DNA of 64,000 nt from Acestrorhynchus altus (GCA_034509495.1 CM067519.1:25099434-25163433); one strand, 5' to 3'. Shown: positions 12,400-25,501, counted from the first letter of the stretch. Notes: generated from the sequence alone by a model not told the origin. Made by a program: numbers and translations.

Positions 12400-13760
12400 T
12401 TGTTTCGGTATCTGTTGTTAATTATTCAGTACTTTATATAAATGATTCACTGCATTTTAAAAGTATTCCGGATCTACAAACTACTGCAATTGATTCAGTT
12501 ACTTCTGTCAATTATTCAGTATGATTAAAAATCAATTACTGCAAATGATTCTGTGCTTTCAGTAAATTATCTAAATGATCCAGTGAAACAACTGCTGTGT
12601 TTCAGTACTGTCTCTAAATAATTCAGTAACTGCTGTGTTTCAGTCACTTCTATAATGATTCAGTAAGTGCTGTGTTTCAGCTACTTATAATGATTCAGTA
12701 ACTGCTGTAAATGATTCACTGTTCACTAAAGATGATTCAGTAACTGCTGTAAATGATTCACTGTTTACTAAAGATGATTCAGTAACTGCTGTTTCAGCCA
12801 CTTATAATGATTCAGGTAACTGCTGTGTTTCAGTCACTTCTATAATGATCCAGTAACTGCTGTGTTTCAGTCACTTATAACAGATTCAGTAACTGCTGTG
12901 TTTCAGTATTTTGTATAATGATTCAGTAACTGCTGTGTTTCAGAACCTTCTATAATGATTCAGTAACTGCTGTGTTTCAGAACCTTCTATAATGATTCAG
13001 TAACTGCTGTGTTTCAGTCACTTCATAATGATTCAGTAACTGCTGTGTTTCAGTATTTTGTATAATGATTCAGTAACTGCTGTGTTTCAGAACCTTCTAT
13101 AATGATTCAGTAACTGCTGTGTTTCAGAACTGTCTCTAAATGATTCAGTAACTGCTGTGTTTCAGTACTGTCTCTAAATAATTCAGTAACTGCTGTGTTT
13201 CAGTCACTTCTATAATGATTCAGTAAGTGCTGTGTTTTTCAGAACTGTCTCTAAATGATTCAGTAACTGCTGCTGTACTTCAGAACTGTCTCTAAAATGA
13301 TTCAGCACTGCTGTGTTTCCAGTCACTTATAATGATTCAGTAACTGCTGTGTTTCAGTATTTTGTATAATGATTCAGTAACTGCTGTGTTTCAGAACTGT
13401 CTCTAAATGATTCAGTAACTGCTGTGTTTCAGAACTGTCTCTAAATGATCTGGTAGTAACTGCTGTGTTTCAGAACCTTCTCTATAATGATTCAGTAACT
13501 GCTGTGTTTCAGAACTGTCTCTAAATGATTCAGTAACTGCTGTGTTTCAGAACCTTCTATAATGATTCAGTAACTGCTGTGTTTCAGTACCTTCAGAACA
13601 TGTATTCAGAAACTACTACAACTGATTATGTTTGTACTGTCAATTATTCAGTATCTTCTCTAAAATATTCATTATCCACTGCAAATGATTCAGTGCTTTC
13701 TTGAAATGATTCATTATAAATTATAAATGATTCATCTGCTATTGGAAATGATATATCATT
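12400..13760. repeat. 37-bp minisatellite array with degenerate flanks
   Basis: The core at 12590-13610 is made of units beginning ATGATTCAGTAACTGCTGTG, then TTTCAGAACCTTCTATA or variants TTTCAGTCACTT and TTTCAGTATTTTG. Outer units are more diverged, the usual age gradient of a tandem array. Confidence 0.9.
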
Positions 13761-14769
13761 TATGTCCTTTGAGGTGATGTAGTTAGGACTAAGGCTGGGA
13801 AAAATATTAATATTACAGTTTAGTCCAAGACTAGGCTTAATTCATTCTGATGTAGAAGCCTGAACCTGAAAACCAGTTGCTGTGTTTGGGTTGAGAAGCC
13901 ACTTTAGAAGGATGCACAGTATTTATTGGCCCATTCATTCAGTGAGAAGCCTCCAAAAGACATTAAGGTTTAAGAAAAGTTCTAAACTGGGTCAAAAAGT
14001 CACTTCAGGGAAATCAATAGTGGCTGAACTTTAATGAACAGAGGGAGTGATACTAAGATGTCCTCTTTTCGATAATGTACTTCATTGCCTTCCCCGAGAC
14101 ATTCAGGTCTGCCATAACAGAGTCGTTTACAGACGGTCATGCTTCACGCTGTATTGATTATATAGCTGGTGTTCACTCTCCTACCCTACCTTTCTGCAAT
14201 CACTGGGCAGGACAGCGGTCCATCACATCCATTTTCTCAATTCTGCCTTTTTTGCTTTTCCTTTTCTTCTGGTCCCAAGCCAGAGTGTGGACAGTGTGGT
14301 GTTAACCCTGTAGAGCCCCAACTGTCCTGAGAGAACCGTTCCAGTGATTTTGTCCTCACTGTGAGAGCTTAGGTCTGAATAGGGCAGCTTTAAACAAAAT
14401 ATCAATTTGAAATCAGTATCATAGATATTCAATATCTCTTACAGACCTGCTGAAGCTGGCAGTTCATTTACAGAGGAGTTCAATCAGGTGTGCTTTAGCA
14501 GGAGGAGCACAAAGCTGTGAAGTCGAAATGGCCTACCTTTGTTCTAAGTGCACCAAAATGTGTTGTAACACTCTTCTCTCTGCTCATTGGTCAGACCTGT
14601 CTTGGGGAGAGAAGGGGCTGTGTTTCAGACCAGGTCAGATTTGTGTCCAGCTTAACGTGGAGCAGCGGCAGAGATGGTGTTTGTACATTGCTGTAGAGGT
14701 TATCTGAGCAATATACCACGTTAAACTGCACCTGCAGAGACGCTGAGCGATGTTTGGGTGAATTATATG

Positions 14770-14778
<9 letters not shown>
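13761..14778. other. no gene seen; MITE-like fragment near 14440-14550
   Basis: The only recognisable piece resembles the inside of the hAT-type MITE at 34280 (GTTCAATCAGGTGTGCTTTA). Confidence 0.35.

Positions 14779-14825
<47 letters not shown>
14779..14825. repeat. (CA)n microsatellite
   Basis: About 23 CA units flanked by short TATATA runs. Confidence 0.95.
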
Positions 14826-14827
<2 letters not shown>

Positions 14828-15784
14828 AGTATATATATATGAGTAATCTGGGCTCATTCCTCTTTGTGGTGAGATGCATTGTTAAGGCCAGGGGTGAACG
14901 AGATCTAGAATTATACGATGTATAAATGTAAATTAAACAAATGTATATTAAATGATGAGGTACACAAGGTCTACGTTACTCCCAACGTCAGTCGGATCTG
15001 GGAAAAACACAGTTTGTTTTATAGAACTGATGCATAATATATGTTTTTGCTTCTAGTCAAGAGCTTCATAGGAGGATTTCAGCCTTATCTTGGAGTCTGT
15101 CAATAGCTCTGTGCTGCTTAAAGGCAGTAAACAAAGCCAACAGTACAGTACAGTAAAATACAATGCAATAAAATTCCAGACCTGAAGAAACAAATGCTTT
15201 TAAAATCATTTACTCAGAGTACAGCTCGGGATTATCAGTGAAAGTGGTTCTTAAAAATGCTATCAATCTGATATAGATTTTTTATCTGGGATCCATCCAT
15301 CCTGCTGTCTGTTTACTGTATTGCATGTTGCTTCACTGGTATGTTTGACGTCACACGCCTTTCTGATTTATGATATTTCGGCTGTAATGGAGAGAACCCG
15401 CAGGGCTTTATTGTGTAATAAATACAGTTTCAGGGTTATATGTACTGATTTTCATCATCAGATATATCACTCAAAGGATAGAACCTGTCAATTAGTTTTA
15501 TGACCTGAGGACCGTAATCCAGGCCAGCTGTGGAGCTTATCCTCTGTGAGCTGTTAGATGTACTTTAATCATCAAATACTGTATATTAACTGATAGATCC
15601 ACAAAGGGTATTAATAGGCTGATGGATATATGATGCCAGTATATCAGGTGACCGCTGCTGAATGGAGAAATGGTGTGGGCTGTTTTTGCACTCCAGCAAA
15701 CCCAACTGGCATCAGTGAGTGACCTTCAACATTGAAATGTGGTTGAAATCATGCCAGATGTTTCTTCAAAACATTGAAACAATA

Positions 15785-16145
15785 TTTAATGCTCCATAGC
15801 TCAGGATCAGAGTAACCTACAGACATGATACACATATCATAACAAACTACATGAACCTATCTAATAAAAAATATAGGTTATTGTTTATTATATTAATCTA
15901 ATTATTACAAATAACTCATCAAATGTGCTCAGAAACGCTCTGGACGACTGATTTCCAACATGAGTTCTGAGATGTGAGGTGTTTTTTAGTCCTTATAAGC
16001 AAAATAAATCAATTGTAGGTACATTTTGTGGGTCATTATTTTAATACTGATATTTAAATTCTCTAGATTCTCAGATCTCAAATGGAAACACATTTGTCTG
16101 GGATCTCCTGAAACGTATCTGGTATGTGTGACCCTTTCCTATGAA
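15785..16145. repeat. dispersed repeat family marked by AGGATCAGAGTAACCTACAG
   Basis: The marker at 15803 also occurs in variant form near 18225 (inverted), 19005, 48957 and 55177, each with similar downstream sequence. Class unknown. Confidence 0.55.
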
Positions 16146-16980
16146 TGCATTTTGAATCTTTTTGGTCAATAAAAAAATCATCACCTACAAAAACATCACA
16201 GAAAATGTTCCAAAGGTTTTAAAGGATAAATAAACGTGGCATTGCTCAAAGAACCATTTGCAGCACTTTTTGAAGAGTGGAGGCCTTCCAAGCACATTTT
16301 TCATTTTAGCACGTCTAGTTGAGCTCGTGAAGTGCTTGATAATTAACTGATGAGTAGACACAGGTGGGATAAGAGCAGTGTTGGTGCCGTATGTGGTGAG
16401 ACTCCAACTCTATTACCATTACCCACTGAGAAGATTCGTTCTCAGCTTGTTCTGTTCAGTGGTGGCCAGAGCCAGAAGATGATAAAAAGCAAGGAAAGGC
16501 ATGATGGGAACCACAGAGGACTGCACTTCTTTAACTGCTAGTGGGGTTTGCAAATGAGCTTACGCCATGGCCTGCTCATTAATCATTCATAAGGATGGTG
16601 TTTGAGGTCAGAGAGCTGCTGAGTGTGGCTCGATTTCTTCTCAATATGCTCCCATATGAGGCTATATATGACACTTTATCTAAACCCAACACACCATCCA
16701 TGAGAGGTGGTTCATGGATGGGATCATCCATATGAATGAACGTTGGTTTTTCTATTACATGTCCCTACTTTCCTTCATCGCTGGTCCGTATAACTGCTGG
16801 TGTGCAGGCGTACAGCTTCAGGCATCCAGTGCAGTGGTGTAAAATCTGTTCTCCACACTATGTGAGCAAGATCCAGCTCAGCAAAGTTCTGCCACTCCAA
16901 TCTGCGGAGCAAGAAGAGCAATTAAGAGACGTGACGCTGAGGTCGAAACAAGACCGATGGCACTGAACTCAACAACATTG
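16146..16980. other. no gene seen
   Basis: A MITE-like fragment near 16310-16390 and unique sequence around 16540-16700 with several ATTA and CATATG sites. Confidence 0.3.
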
Positions 16981-17560
16981 TACTTGCTGAAGACGACATT
17001 ATCTCAGCACTTGCTCTCTCTCCTTCCTTCGCTCCCATTCCCAACAAGACATAAATTCTCCTGTGCTATCGATCTGTTGTCTTTGTTCTCCACTTGCTGA
17101 GGATGTAGCGTGCAGTAGACGCTCCAGAAGCCTCCGCACAGTTCCGTGTGTCCATTCCGTGCGTAATGGCAGCTTTGATGGAGAGCACCTGAAGGAAGCC
17201 ACTCTTTCCATCCTCCATCTCCGCCATCAATTAGGCCGCTCTCGTGCAGACCTCGTTAGCGTGCCTGCACTTTTGAAGGGCCTCAGGGCCGATGTCCAGC
17301 GATCTACCTATTTCGCAGACGTGCATCTGCAGGGCACTTAAGGGAATTACAGTAGGAGCAGAGTCAATCAAAAGGCCCAAACGCACCCCCTTATCACAGG
17401 AAAGCACTGCTTATATCATTAAAAGCACATCAATTAAATGAGCGCTCGGGCCGCCCACGGAGCCTCGGTGGAGAGCACGGAGAGCACTCAGCAGCGAACA
17501 GGTAGATAAGCTGGAGTGGAAATTAATGAATTAGCTACAACCGTTCTCGTAACTTCAACA
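16981..17560. other. repeat-free block, candidate conserved non-coding element
   Basis: The longest low-repeat, moderately GC-rich stretch left of the chemokine gene. Frames exist on both strands but lack splice signals or recognisable motifs. Confidence 0.3.
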
Positions 17561-17736
17561 TATTTTTCTCTGCAGTGGGCGTAACTTTATCAGGCTTCTT
17601 ATAAAGTATTCCACTCAACAGCTCATAACTTTAGAGAACAAAGAGGATGAAGAAACTGATGGAAGGTCATTGTCATGAGTGCACTGCATATCTTCCAGCA
17701 CCAGGAAGCAATTAGCTGGCCATGCCTAAATATACT

Positions 17737-18015
17737 ATGTGGACAAATGTAATGGGACACCCAATAGCCAAGTTGATGCACCGTGATAATCTGTTAAAAA
17801 TCCAACCTATCCAAGGGAATGCATCCGTGTATACCCCATTCCGAATATATACAGGAATTTCTGACTGGACAAGGTAAGTAATCCTTAAATAATCTGTTAT
17901 TAAGCCTTTAGACCCCTTGCTCGGTTTTTGTGGGATGTTTTCATAGTTTGACGTACTTTTATTCAGCAAAAAACTTTGTGTATGTGGAGGAGACACTTTA
18001 AATATCAATTAATTG
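17737..18015. mobile_element. single terminal repeat of the GTATTGGGACAC family
   Basis: Starts with GTGGACAAATGTAATGGGAC; no matching right end found. Confidence 0.4.
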
Positions 18016-18369
18016 ACCAATATGAACTAAAATCTCTTTAAATCTCAGAACTCCTGTGAGAAATTAGTTTTTGTGCTGAAAAAAAGTACTGGATGGCTGC
18101 TTGGGCCTTTAAAATGGGATTTAATTCAGTTGGAAACGAGTGTGTTTTAGCTGTTTTCTGAGCTGGATTGCTCACTGATCATTTATCTCACAGACAGGAT
18201 ACGTCTCGTAGTTTGACATGATATGTTTATCGTGTCTGTAGGTTACTCTGATGTTAAACTGCTGCTTATAAGGTTTAATTACAGACAGTCATTTGTGGCC
18301 AAACGATGCCCATTGCATTATTTCCTGAATTATGATGTAGAATCAATGTCAATGTGGTGTACTGGATAG

Positions 18370-18790
18370 TAGGCCTCAAGTTAAACCCCTTGATGAGAGC
18401 TCAAGAAAGCAATAAGGATGTGCTTTCTCATTGGCTCAGTGTGGCATTCAAAGCCAGCTGTCAGCTCTATTAGACGTGGCTGCGTGGAATAGCAACCCGT
18501 CGCTTGCCTGGTGTCAGTGGCTGGCAGGGCCACATGCATGTGCATGGATTGAGCAAGGAGCTTAATTGGCTTGTGAATAGATTCCTCATTATGAAGCGCA
18601 GCAGGAGAAAGCATGCTCGTGGCCCTTTTGTGACACATTGATCTACCTGATTAACAGAGCTAATAAGACTGCCATGCCTCAGCCTGTCAACTGGGGCATC
18701 CCCACCTCCCTCAATTACATCAGACAGCAGGGGGATACACAGGCTCTAAATACGTGAGCCCTGAAGAGCTGCTGGAACGATGCTCCACCA
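18370..18790. other. repeat-free block, candidate conserved non-coding element
   Basis: Contains CAGCTG E-boxes and TTAATTGG/CTAATAA homeodomain-type sites, no coding frame with splice signals. Confidence 0.3.
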
Positions 18791-18929
18791 AGGTACACTG
18801 TGTTCGTCAACAATAACAGACACTCTAAATGTAACCACAGATGAGACGCTAAATGAATGGGTTTGAATGGAGGAGGAAACATAAGGTCTATATATATATA
18901 TTAAAAGCAGTTTAAATAGTCACTCAACG

Positions 18930-19375
18930 CACACATACACACACGGTGCTGTGCAACAGCTTGAGCTGCCTGTGACGCTAAACACCACTGTTTTCTAGGC
19001 TTCATAACTCAGGATCAGTGTAACCTACCGACATGATACTCATATCATAACAAACTACTTTTGGAACTATTGTGGCTTCGGCACGTGACATCATATAATT
19101 CAGTAATCCAGCTCAGAAAACTGCAAAAATCAACTTGTTTCCAACTGATTTAAATCCCAGTTTAAATGACCAAGCAGCCATCCAGTGCATGTTTACTGCT
19201 CTGCCCACATGTCCAGGCTAAACCTGCATACAGACTCAGGGAAAGGGGTGGGGCTGGTAACATCCCTCACCCAGATATTGGGTTTTAGAAGAAGAGAAGG
19301 GAGGGGCTGTTTGCTCTCTTTTTTTGCTCACAAAGTATTCAGATTTCAGAATAAAAGTCCTGAGGAGAAATAATA
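18930..19375. repeat. second copy of the AGGATCAGAGTAACCTACAG family
   Basis: Shares the marker and the later segments CAGTGCATGTTTACTGCTCT and AACCTGCATACAGACTC with sequence near 37230 and 55265. Confidence 0.6.
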
Positions 19376-20500
19376 CAGATACATACATAAATAACTAGGT
19401 AGAGTGACATTCCTGGGTCATTATGAGTACGTACCACAAAAAATGCATATCAAACATAAAGCTAATGCTTAGCACTCCTTATCTTTAGAAAATAAAAGGT
19501 ATTTGCAGCAGTGATTACAAATATGCATAAAGGCATGTAAACAAATGTGCAAATATGCATAAAGGCATGTAAACAATCAAAGAAAGATACATGGAGATTA
19601 TGTACATAATACATAAGAAGTCATAAGAATAATATGGATAAAATATGATGGGTCGTAAGTCCCAAGAGTCTGGTCCATAAGTCCTACAATTCAGTAGTTC
19701 AACAGTCATCTTTAGTGTCCTTTCACACCACATAGAAAGACTCAAGAGAGAGGCTGTCTCCAGAGTCCAGTTCAGTGACTGCAGGCTTCATGATCACGGT
19801 GTGTAACAGGCCACTGGGATTGTCCATAATAGAAAGTTTGGTCTATGGCAATTCTAGATGCATCTAACTGCTGTCCTAAGGCATCCAGGGCTGCTTTAGA
19901 GAAATTCGTCAATCTTTGTTGATTAAACCTAATGTAATTAATCCAATTGGCATTTGGATTAATGCCATAAGGAAAGTGCCAGTTAAAGTAATCATTCCTT
20001 CCCTCATGCCCAATGTTCCTGAGGAATATCTACTGGAATTCCTGCAAAATTCAGGTTAAGACCAGCTGCTATTGTGGGTTCTGAGCCATGATGCTTCTCT
20101 TTTGTGTCTGTGTATTGTGATTTTTGTGGGTAATATGGCAACTGGCCCATTAGGCGTAAGTGGAGCACAACAGGGTATTCAACAGGGTATCACATCTGTT
20201 ATCAGCCAAATCTATGTTTTCACAAAAGCATAATGGGGACCCCAGACTACTATCATATTACCACGGGTGGTGTGTGTGTAATTGGTCTCTGTAAGTGAGT
20301 ACAATTATTCAACAAGTCATCATCATGTATATGCAAATCCATGCTGTGGAGTAAACATTCTAATGTAGTTATGTTAACATCAGTCCCAAGGACTCTTATT
20401 GGGAATTAAACCTCCAGTCACCCACATCAGTTACACCACAAATACAATTTTTTCAGTTTAGTAACGAGCACGGCCTCACAGTTCTCACCGTTTTGAGAAT
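19376..20500. other. no gene seen
   Basis: AT-rich. A near-repeat of AAATATGCATAAAGGCATGT occurs twice around 19519-19572. Confidence 0.4.
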
Positions 20501-20519
20501 CAATGTAATAGTAAAAATA

Positions 20520-20635
20520 ATCATACACATTTGACCCACTGTGTTGTGCACACGTGGGAATTAGACCTCCGAATTTAACCCAACCCATTCAGTCATGTCC
20601 TGCCAGTTCAGGGATTCCCTAAACACCAGGACACG
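20520..20635. repeat. fragment of a dispersed repeat also present near 32080
   Basis: Resembles the ACACAGTG...TTTGAACC type repeat at 32035-32285 in diverged form; class not determined. Confidence 0.3.
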
Positions 20636-20904
20636 GCTGCACCACCAATGGTTTGTTTTATAAGATTTATTCTCCTACAATTCCATTTAATTTTATTTTT
20701 ATTTCTTTGAAATAATTCTTCTTTCTTTACTGTACTTATGTTCATTTCTGGGACCTTATATGTGATTTATGGACATTAGGGACTTACTATCATTATGCAG
20801 AAGTCCTGTGTCTTCTGACATCTACTAAAACAAAATCTTTATAAACCCTTAGCTATAAAAAATGTAGTAGTTTTATAATTTATACACAATGCAATTTAAA
20901 TACA

Positions 20905-20956
20905 AATATAGAATAGAATAGAATAGAATAGAATAGAATAGAATAGAATAGAATAG
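20905..20956. repeat. (GAATA)n microsatellite
   Basis: About ten pentanucleotide units. Confidence 0.95.
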
Positions 20957-21045
20957 AACTTAGGACCTAAAAGTAGACAAAGAGAACTAAAATATCACTC
21001 TTGCTCATTTATGCCGATTAACCATATCATCCTCGTTTCTACTCA

Positions 21046-21325
21046 CACTGTCCATCCTATCAGCTCCTCTGACCACACAGGAGCACTTTGTGGTTCTATA
21101 ATTCCAGACTGTAGTCCATCTGTTTCTCTGCAGACTTTATTCTCCTCCTTTCACCCTGATCTTCAAAGCTCAGGAGCCAACAGGACCACCACAGAGCAGC
21201 TAGTATGTGGGTGGTGGGTCATTCTCAGCACTGCAGTCACACTGACATGGTGGTGGCGTGTTAGTGTGTGTTGAACTGGTGGATCAGTCACAGCAGTGCT
21301 GTTGGAGTGTTAATTAGTCACTCCA
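21046..21325. mobile_element. copy of a dispersed foldback-type repeat
   Basis: Contains TTTATTCTCCTCCTTTCACC, GACCACCACAGAGCAGCTAG and CACTGACATGGTGGTGG, segments of a very common fish repeat whose full copies fold back on themselves. Other pieces lie at 27432 and 28578. Confidence 0.6.
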
Positions 21326-21329
21326 CTGG

Positions 21330-21515
21330 TTTTCCATCCATACTTTTGGGATGACCTCGCAATCAAAAGGCTCCAAAATCTCTCAAATCTAGTAGAAAGC
21401 CTTCCCTAAACAGCAGAGACGGTTACTGCAACAAAATCCAGACAAACTATATCATTGATTTTGGACGAAGCAAGTGTCACAACTTCGTCCATATGGTGCA
21501 TTACTGATGTAGGAT
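21330..21515. mobile_element. right-end remnant of the GTATTGGGACAC family
   Basis: Internal sequence (CTAGTAGAAAGCCTTCCCT) and a degraded terminal repeat, GTGTCACAACTTCGTCCATA. Confidence 0.5.
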
Positions 21516-22179
21516 GACCACTGAAAAGTATTAGATATTGGTATTGGCACACATACTGGCCCACTCCTTGTAATGCAAGATGTAAATTACATTATTGCAC
21601 TTGAAAAAAAATCATTACAATAGTAATTACTTTTGATATCTCGAGATAAATCGACACCATTTTTTTAATGAAAGTTCTTTCAAGTTCTTCTTGTTCACAA
21701 ATTCCCAACCAAACATGAATGACTGAAGATATGTGACAATAATCGTCCGTGAAAAGCGTTTGAAAGGGGAGCAGCTGTATTTGTGACACTACAGGAGCTG
21801 CAACCTTGGTAGAGATACAGACTGTAGGAGGCATTTCCAATCACTCACAGTCAGTGGGGTATAAAACCATTTGTCAGGCATGCCAGAGAACATGTGTGAG
21901 CCTGTTTGACTGGGAGTATTGCTATATAAATAAAACCTCCTGCTTCTGCTCTCAGATCCCCTAATCCAGCCACTAGCACTGCAGGGTTTGGTCACCGTGT
22001 GAAACCACACTGTCCAACATAGGCTTTGGAGAAAGATACAGGATTCAAGATTCAGAAATCTAATCCTGACATTAGAATTCAGTTCAGTTTGTGTTCTTTT
22101 GTGTGTAAAAATATCTTGATTTCCCCTCCTTCCTACCTGCCACCACCAGTTTGCTCTCACCGGTCATCTGGGGTTGGAT

Positions 22180-22605
22180 CCACCACTGTCTTCCATACTG
22201 TGCACAATCGGAGACGGTTCTGGAGGTCCTGGTCAAAGATTGTAACTCATAATTCTTACCCGTCTAAAACTTTCCTCCAATTAACAGCGTACTTCAGGTT
22301 CTTCCAGGACATTTCTATTGGATTAAGGCCGTTCCGAAACTTTAACTTTACTCATCCACTCTTTGGTGGAACGAATTGTGTGTGTGAGTTGTTGTCTTGC
22401 TGCATGACCCACATTCTCTTGAGATTCAGCTCACAGGCAGATTTTTCTTAAGATGTTGTTGGTACAGAATTCTTGTTCCCATTGTGGCCCATATGCAGCA
22501 AAACAGGCCCAATCCATGACCCTACCATCACCATGTTTCACTGCAGGGTCTTTCTTTCTCCAATCATAATTCTTCTTGTTTAAACCAAAAAACAGTTTCG
22601 TCTGG
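22180..22605 (-). mobile_element. Tc1-like transposase remnant
   Basis: The reverse complement matches a Tc1-type transposase gene with stops and shifts: a V-K-H-G/D-G-S-M-D-W-A-C-F-A-A-Y segment near 22500 and a region around the catalytic Asp near 22400, followed by W-P-N-P-I-E-type sequence. No terminal repeats found. Confidence 0.65.
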
Positions 22606-22610
22606 TTGGG

Positions 22611-22651
22611 GCCGATGCCAACGCCAACGCCAACGCCAACGCCAACGCCAA
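22611..22651. repeat. (CCAACG)n hexanucleotide repeat
   Basis: About six units of GCCAAC with a degenerate start. Confidence 0.9.
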
Positions 22652-23299
22652 AGCTCCAGTCTGTTGAATGACGTGTATCTATGCATTTTATATGTAATTA
22701 ACATGATTATATACGCTGTCTGTCTGTGTGCAGCATTAACAAAAGAGGAAAACAGAGCTTCTGCGTCCCACTTCACACACAGGCGCTTAGAGGAGCCACA
22801 GTTCGCCTGTTTGGATCTTTTTTTCTGGCTTGAGAGTTATTTTGGTGACTGCTATTGTTTTCTTTTTAAAGCTCCACCAGCAGCACATCAGCATGGAGAG
22901 CAGCTGCAGTGAAAGCTGGAGAGTGCGGCTTGTCTGAAAGTGAGGAATAATTTCAGGTCCATTAACTTGGTCCGCAACATCCCAACACCGACGGCACGCA
23001 AAGGTCAAAGGTCAGGGGTGGCTCGTTAATTTTTCATAGTTCTTCCAACGTAAAGAACCAATTGATCCCGGCCATTCTGTTCATGTGGGAATTGGAGACA
23101 TTACGCTATAAAAGGACTCTGTCTACTCTACAGGCTAGATTAAGTCATTAACTCTCTCCAGTTACAAATGCATTAGTGTCCATTGTATTGGGGCAGGTCA
23201 GGATCAGATAGAGGGACCTTGACCCCACCCCCCCCAAACTACAGAGTATTAATGTACCAGGCATGATTATAAAAATCATCTTTGTGTAGGTTCCTCATT

Positions 23300-23735
23300 G
23301 GTGTAGGAGCATATAAACTTCAATCACCAATCAAAATCACTGTTTCAGTTGGGACCACCAATCAACACTGCTAAGGAGGGTTGACCAATCAACATCCCAG
23401 TTGGAGCTGGAAGAACCAGTGTAAATCTCTCTTTCAGCTGGGGAGACCAATCAAAAACACGGTTTCAGCTGGTAGAACCAATCAAGAACTATATTTCAGC
23501 TATGTTTCAGATGAGGTACCCAATCCCAGTTTCAGGTGGAAGATCTAGTCAAGATCCCTGTTTAAGATGTGGGGCAGGACAACAGACAGTCAAAGTTGGA
23601 GGAAGAATCGATCGGATTCCCAGTTTCAGATGGTGAAACCTATTCAAATCTTTCTTTTTGTGTGAGGAACCAACCCAAATCCTTGTTCCAGCTTGGGGAT
23701 GGGAAGAGATAGTTAGTGCTGGAACAGATGATGGA
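23300..23735. repeat. degenerate minisatellite, roughly 40-60-bp unit
   Basis: ACCAATCAA followed by TTTCAGCTGG-type segments recurs about eight times. Confidence 0.6.
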
Positions 23736-24379
23736 TGTAACATCATCTTACCAAACTGAACTGAGTGGACAAAGAAAGTTGATGTGTTTGGAAAAAGCCA
23801 ATATTATCAATAATTATCAATAATTAATAAATCAAACAGTCCAGCACTTTACTGAGAACTGGATGCTGTAGGTTCTCCATTCAACCCCTACAGGCCAAAT
23901 GCTTTATCTCTAATGAGTTCATGTGGAGCAGTGGTCAGTCCAGCACCTCCTCCTCCAGCCATCCTCCTCTATCTCCTCCATCCCTTCTATCTGCAGCATC
24001 ACAAAGGGAGAGAAGCGACAAGAAGGGCTGTTTTGATTCTCTCTACAGAGAGGGAGGGGTTGGGAGAGAGAGGGAGTCAGAGAGAAAGTTGGAGAGATGG
24101 GTGGGATGGGGGGAATATTCTGCCACAGGGCTGAGCAATGGCACAGCACAGAGACAAAAGAAGGAAAAATGGAGAAGTGAAGAGAGAGATGTAGGAAGGA
24201 AGGAATGAAGAACTGAAGTCCATCTGTTTCTCTGCAGATCCTTGTCAATCTAATCATTAAAAATAATTCATCGAATTCACGTTTACGTAGCCTAAAAATA
24301 AAAGTATGTCAAACTTAATTAATTGGTAATTAAACCTGGGGTCAGGATCAAATATAGCCCCTAAGGTTTCACATAGCCT

Positions 24380-24380
<1 letters not shown>

Positions 24381-24430
<50 letters not shown>
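24381..24430. repeat. (GA)n microsatellite
   Basis: About 25 uninterrupted GA units. Confidence 0.95.
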
Positions 24431-24433
<3 letters not shown>

Positions 24434-24574
24434 CTGCATATTTTAGAGCAATCATTGATTCAACTAATCAGCTCATTAATAAGCCCTTCACAGCTGCAGG
24501 GCAGGGGTGCCTCCAGGGCCAGGCATTCTCTAAAAGTGAGCAGCACACTGCCTTAAAAGGGAGGAAGATGCACT

Positions 24575-24696
<122 letters not shown>

Positions 24697-24849
24697 AAAA
24701 GGATAGATGGAGAGAACAGTAAGGGAAAGAGGGGAGGTGAAAGGGATGGAAAGTGAGAAAAAGAATGATGAAAAGGGAAAGAGACAAAAGAGGGAGAGAG
24801 AGAGAGTGTGTGAGGGGAGCAAAAGTAGAATTATGCAGCAAAAAAACAG

Positions 24850-24850
24850 G

Positions 24851-24881
<31 letters not shown>

Positions 24882-24906
24882 ACACTCACACACACTCACA
24901 CACACA
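24850..24906. repeat. (CA)n with CACT interruptions
   Basis: Complementary to the TG block 210 bases to its left. Confidence 0.9.
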
Positions 24907-25034
24907 TAATCACACATCCCTATGGAGAACAGAATCAGAATCAGCCCACAGCTGATGCTGATGCTGAAGTTTAGCTTCCAGCTGAGGGTAAATCAGCACA
25001 AACCGCAGAGCTGAGAGCCAATCTGCATTCACAC

Positions 25035-25501
25035 TGCACTCCATGTCCAAAGGTTTGTGGACACCCCTTCTAATGCATGCATTCAGCTACTTAATGCTGC
25101 ATCCATTGTTGACACAGATGTGCAAATGCACACACAGCTTGTCTATTCTGTGTAGAGAAGTACTGCCAATAGAATGGGACCCTCTGGAGCTGTTCAACAT
25201 GAACCCACTGGCACCATGCCTATTAGCAGTCATGGGGCAGAGGGTTATAAAGCCCTCCAGCTTTGTGCTGTGGAGCAGTGAAGCTGTGCACCCTGGAATG
25301 ATAGTGCTGAGATGGACTGCGGAGTTGGGAGGATGGCGTTCAACCAAATCCTCATAGCAATGTTCCAAAATCTAGTAGAATGCTTTCCCTGGGAAACAGA
25401 GACAATTACTCCAACAAAAGCAGGATAAACTATTTTTAATACCCTTGATTCCAGAAGAAACAATGAAGAAGGTGTCCCAATACTTTTGTCCATGTAGTGC
25501 A
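25035..25501. mobile_element. complete non-autonomous DNA transposon (467 bp)
   Basis: Imperfect terminal inverted repeats of about 31 bases: left begins TGCACTCCATGTCCAAAG, right (reversed) TGCACTACATGGACAAAAGT. There is no transposase frame. At least nine partial copies lie elsewhere in the window, so this is an active-in-the-past MITE-like family; its superfamily is not determined. Confidence 0.7.

Noticed and set aside
21789..22451. Frames of 123 and 141 codons on opposite strands
   Set aside because: They overlap each other and a Tc1 remnant; no family motif or splice signals.
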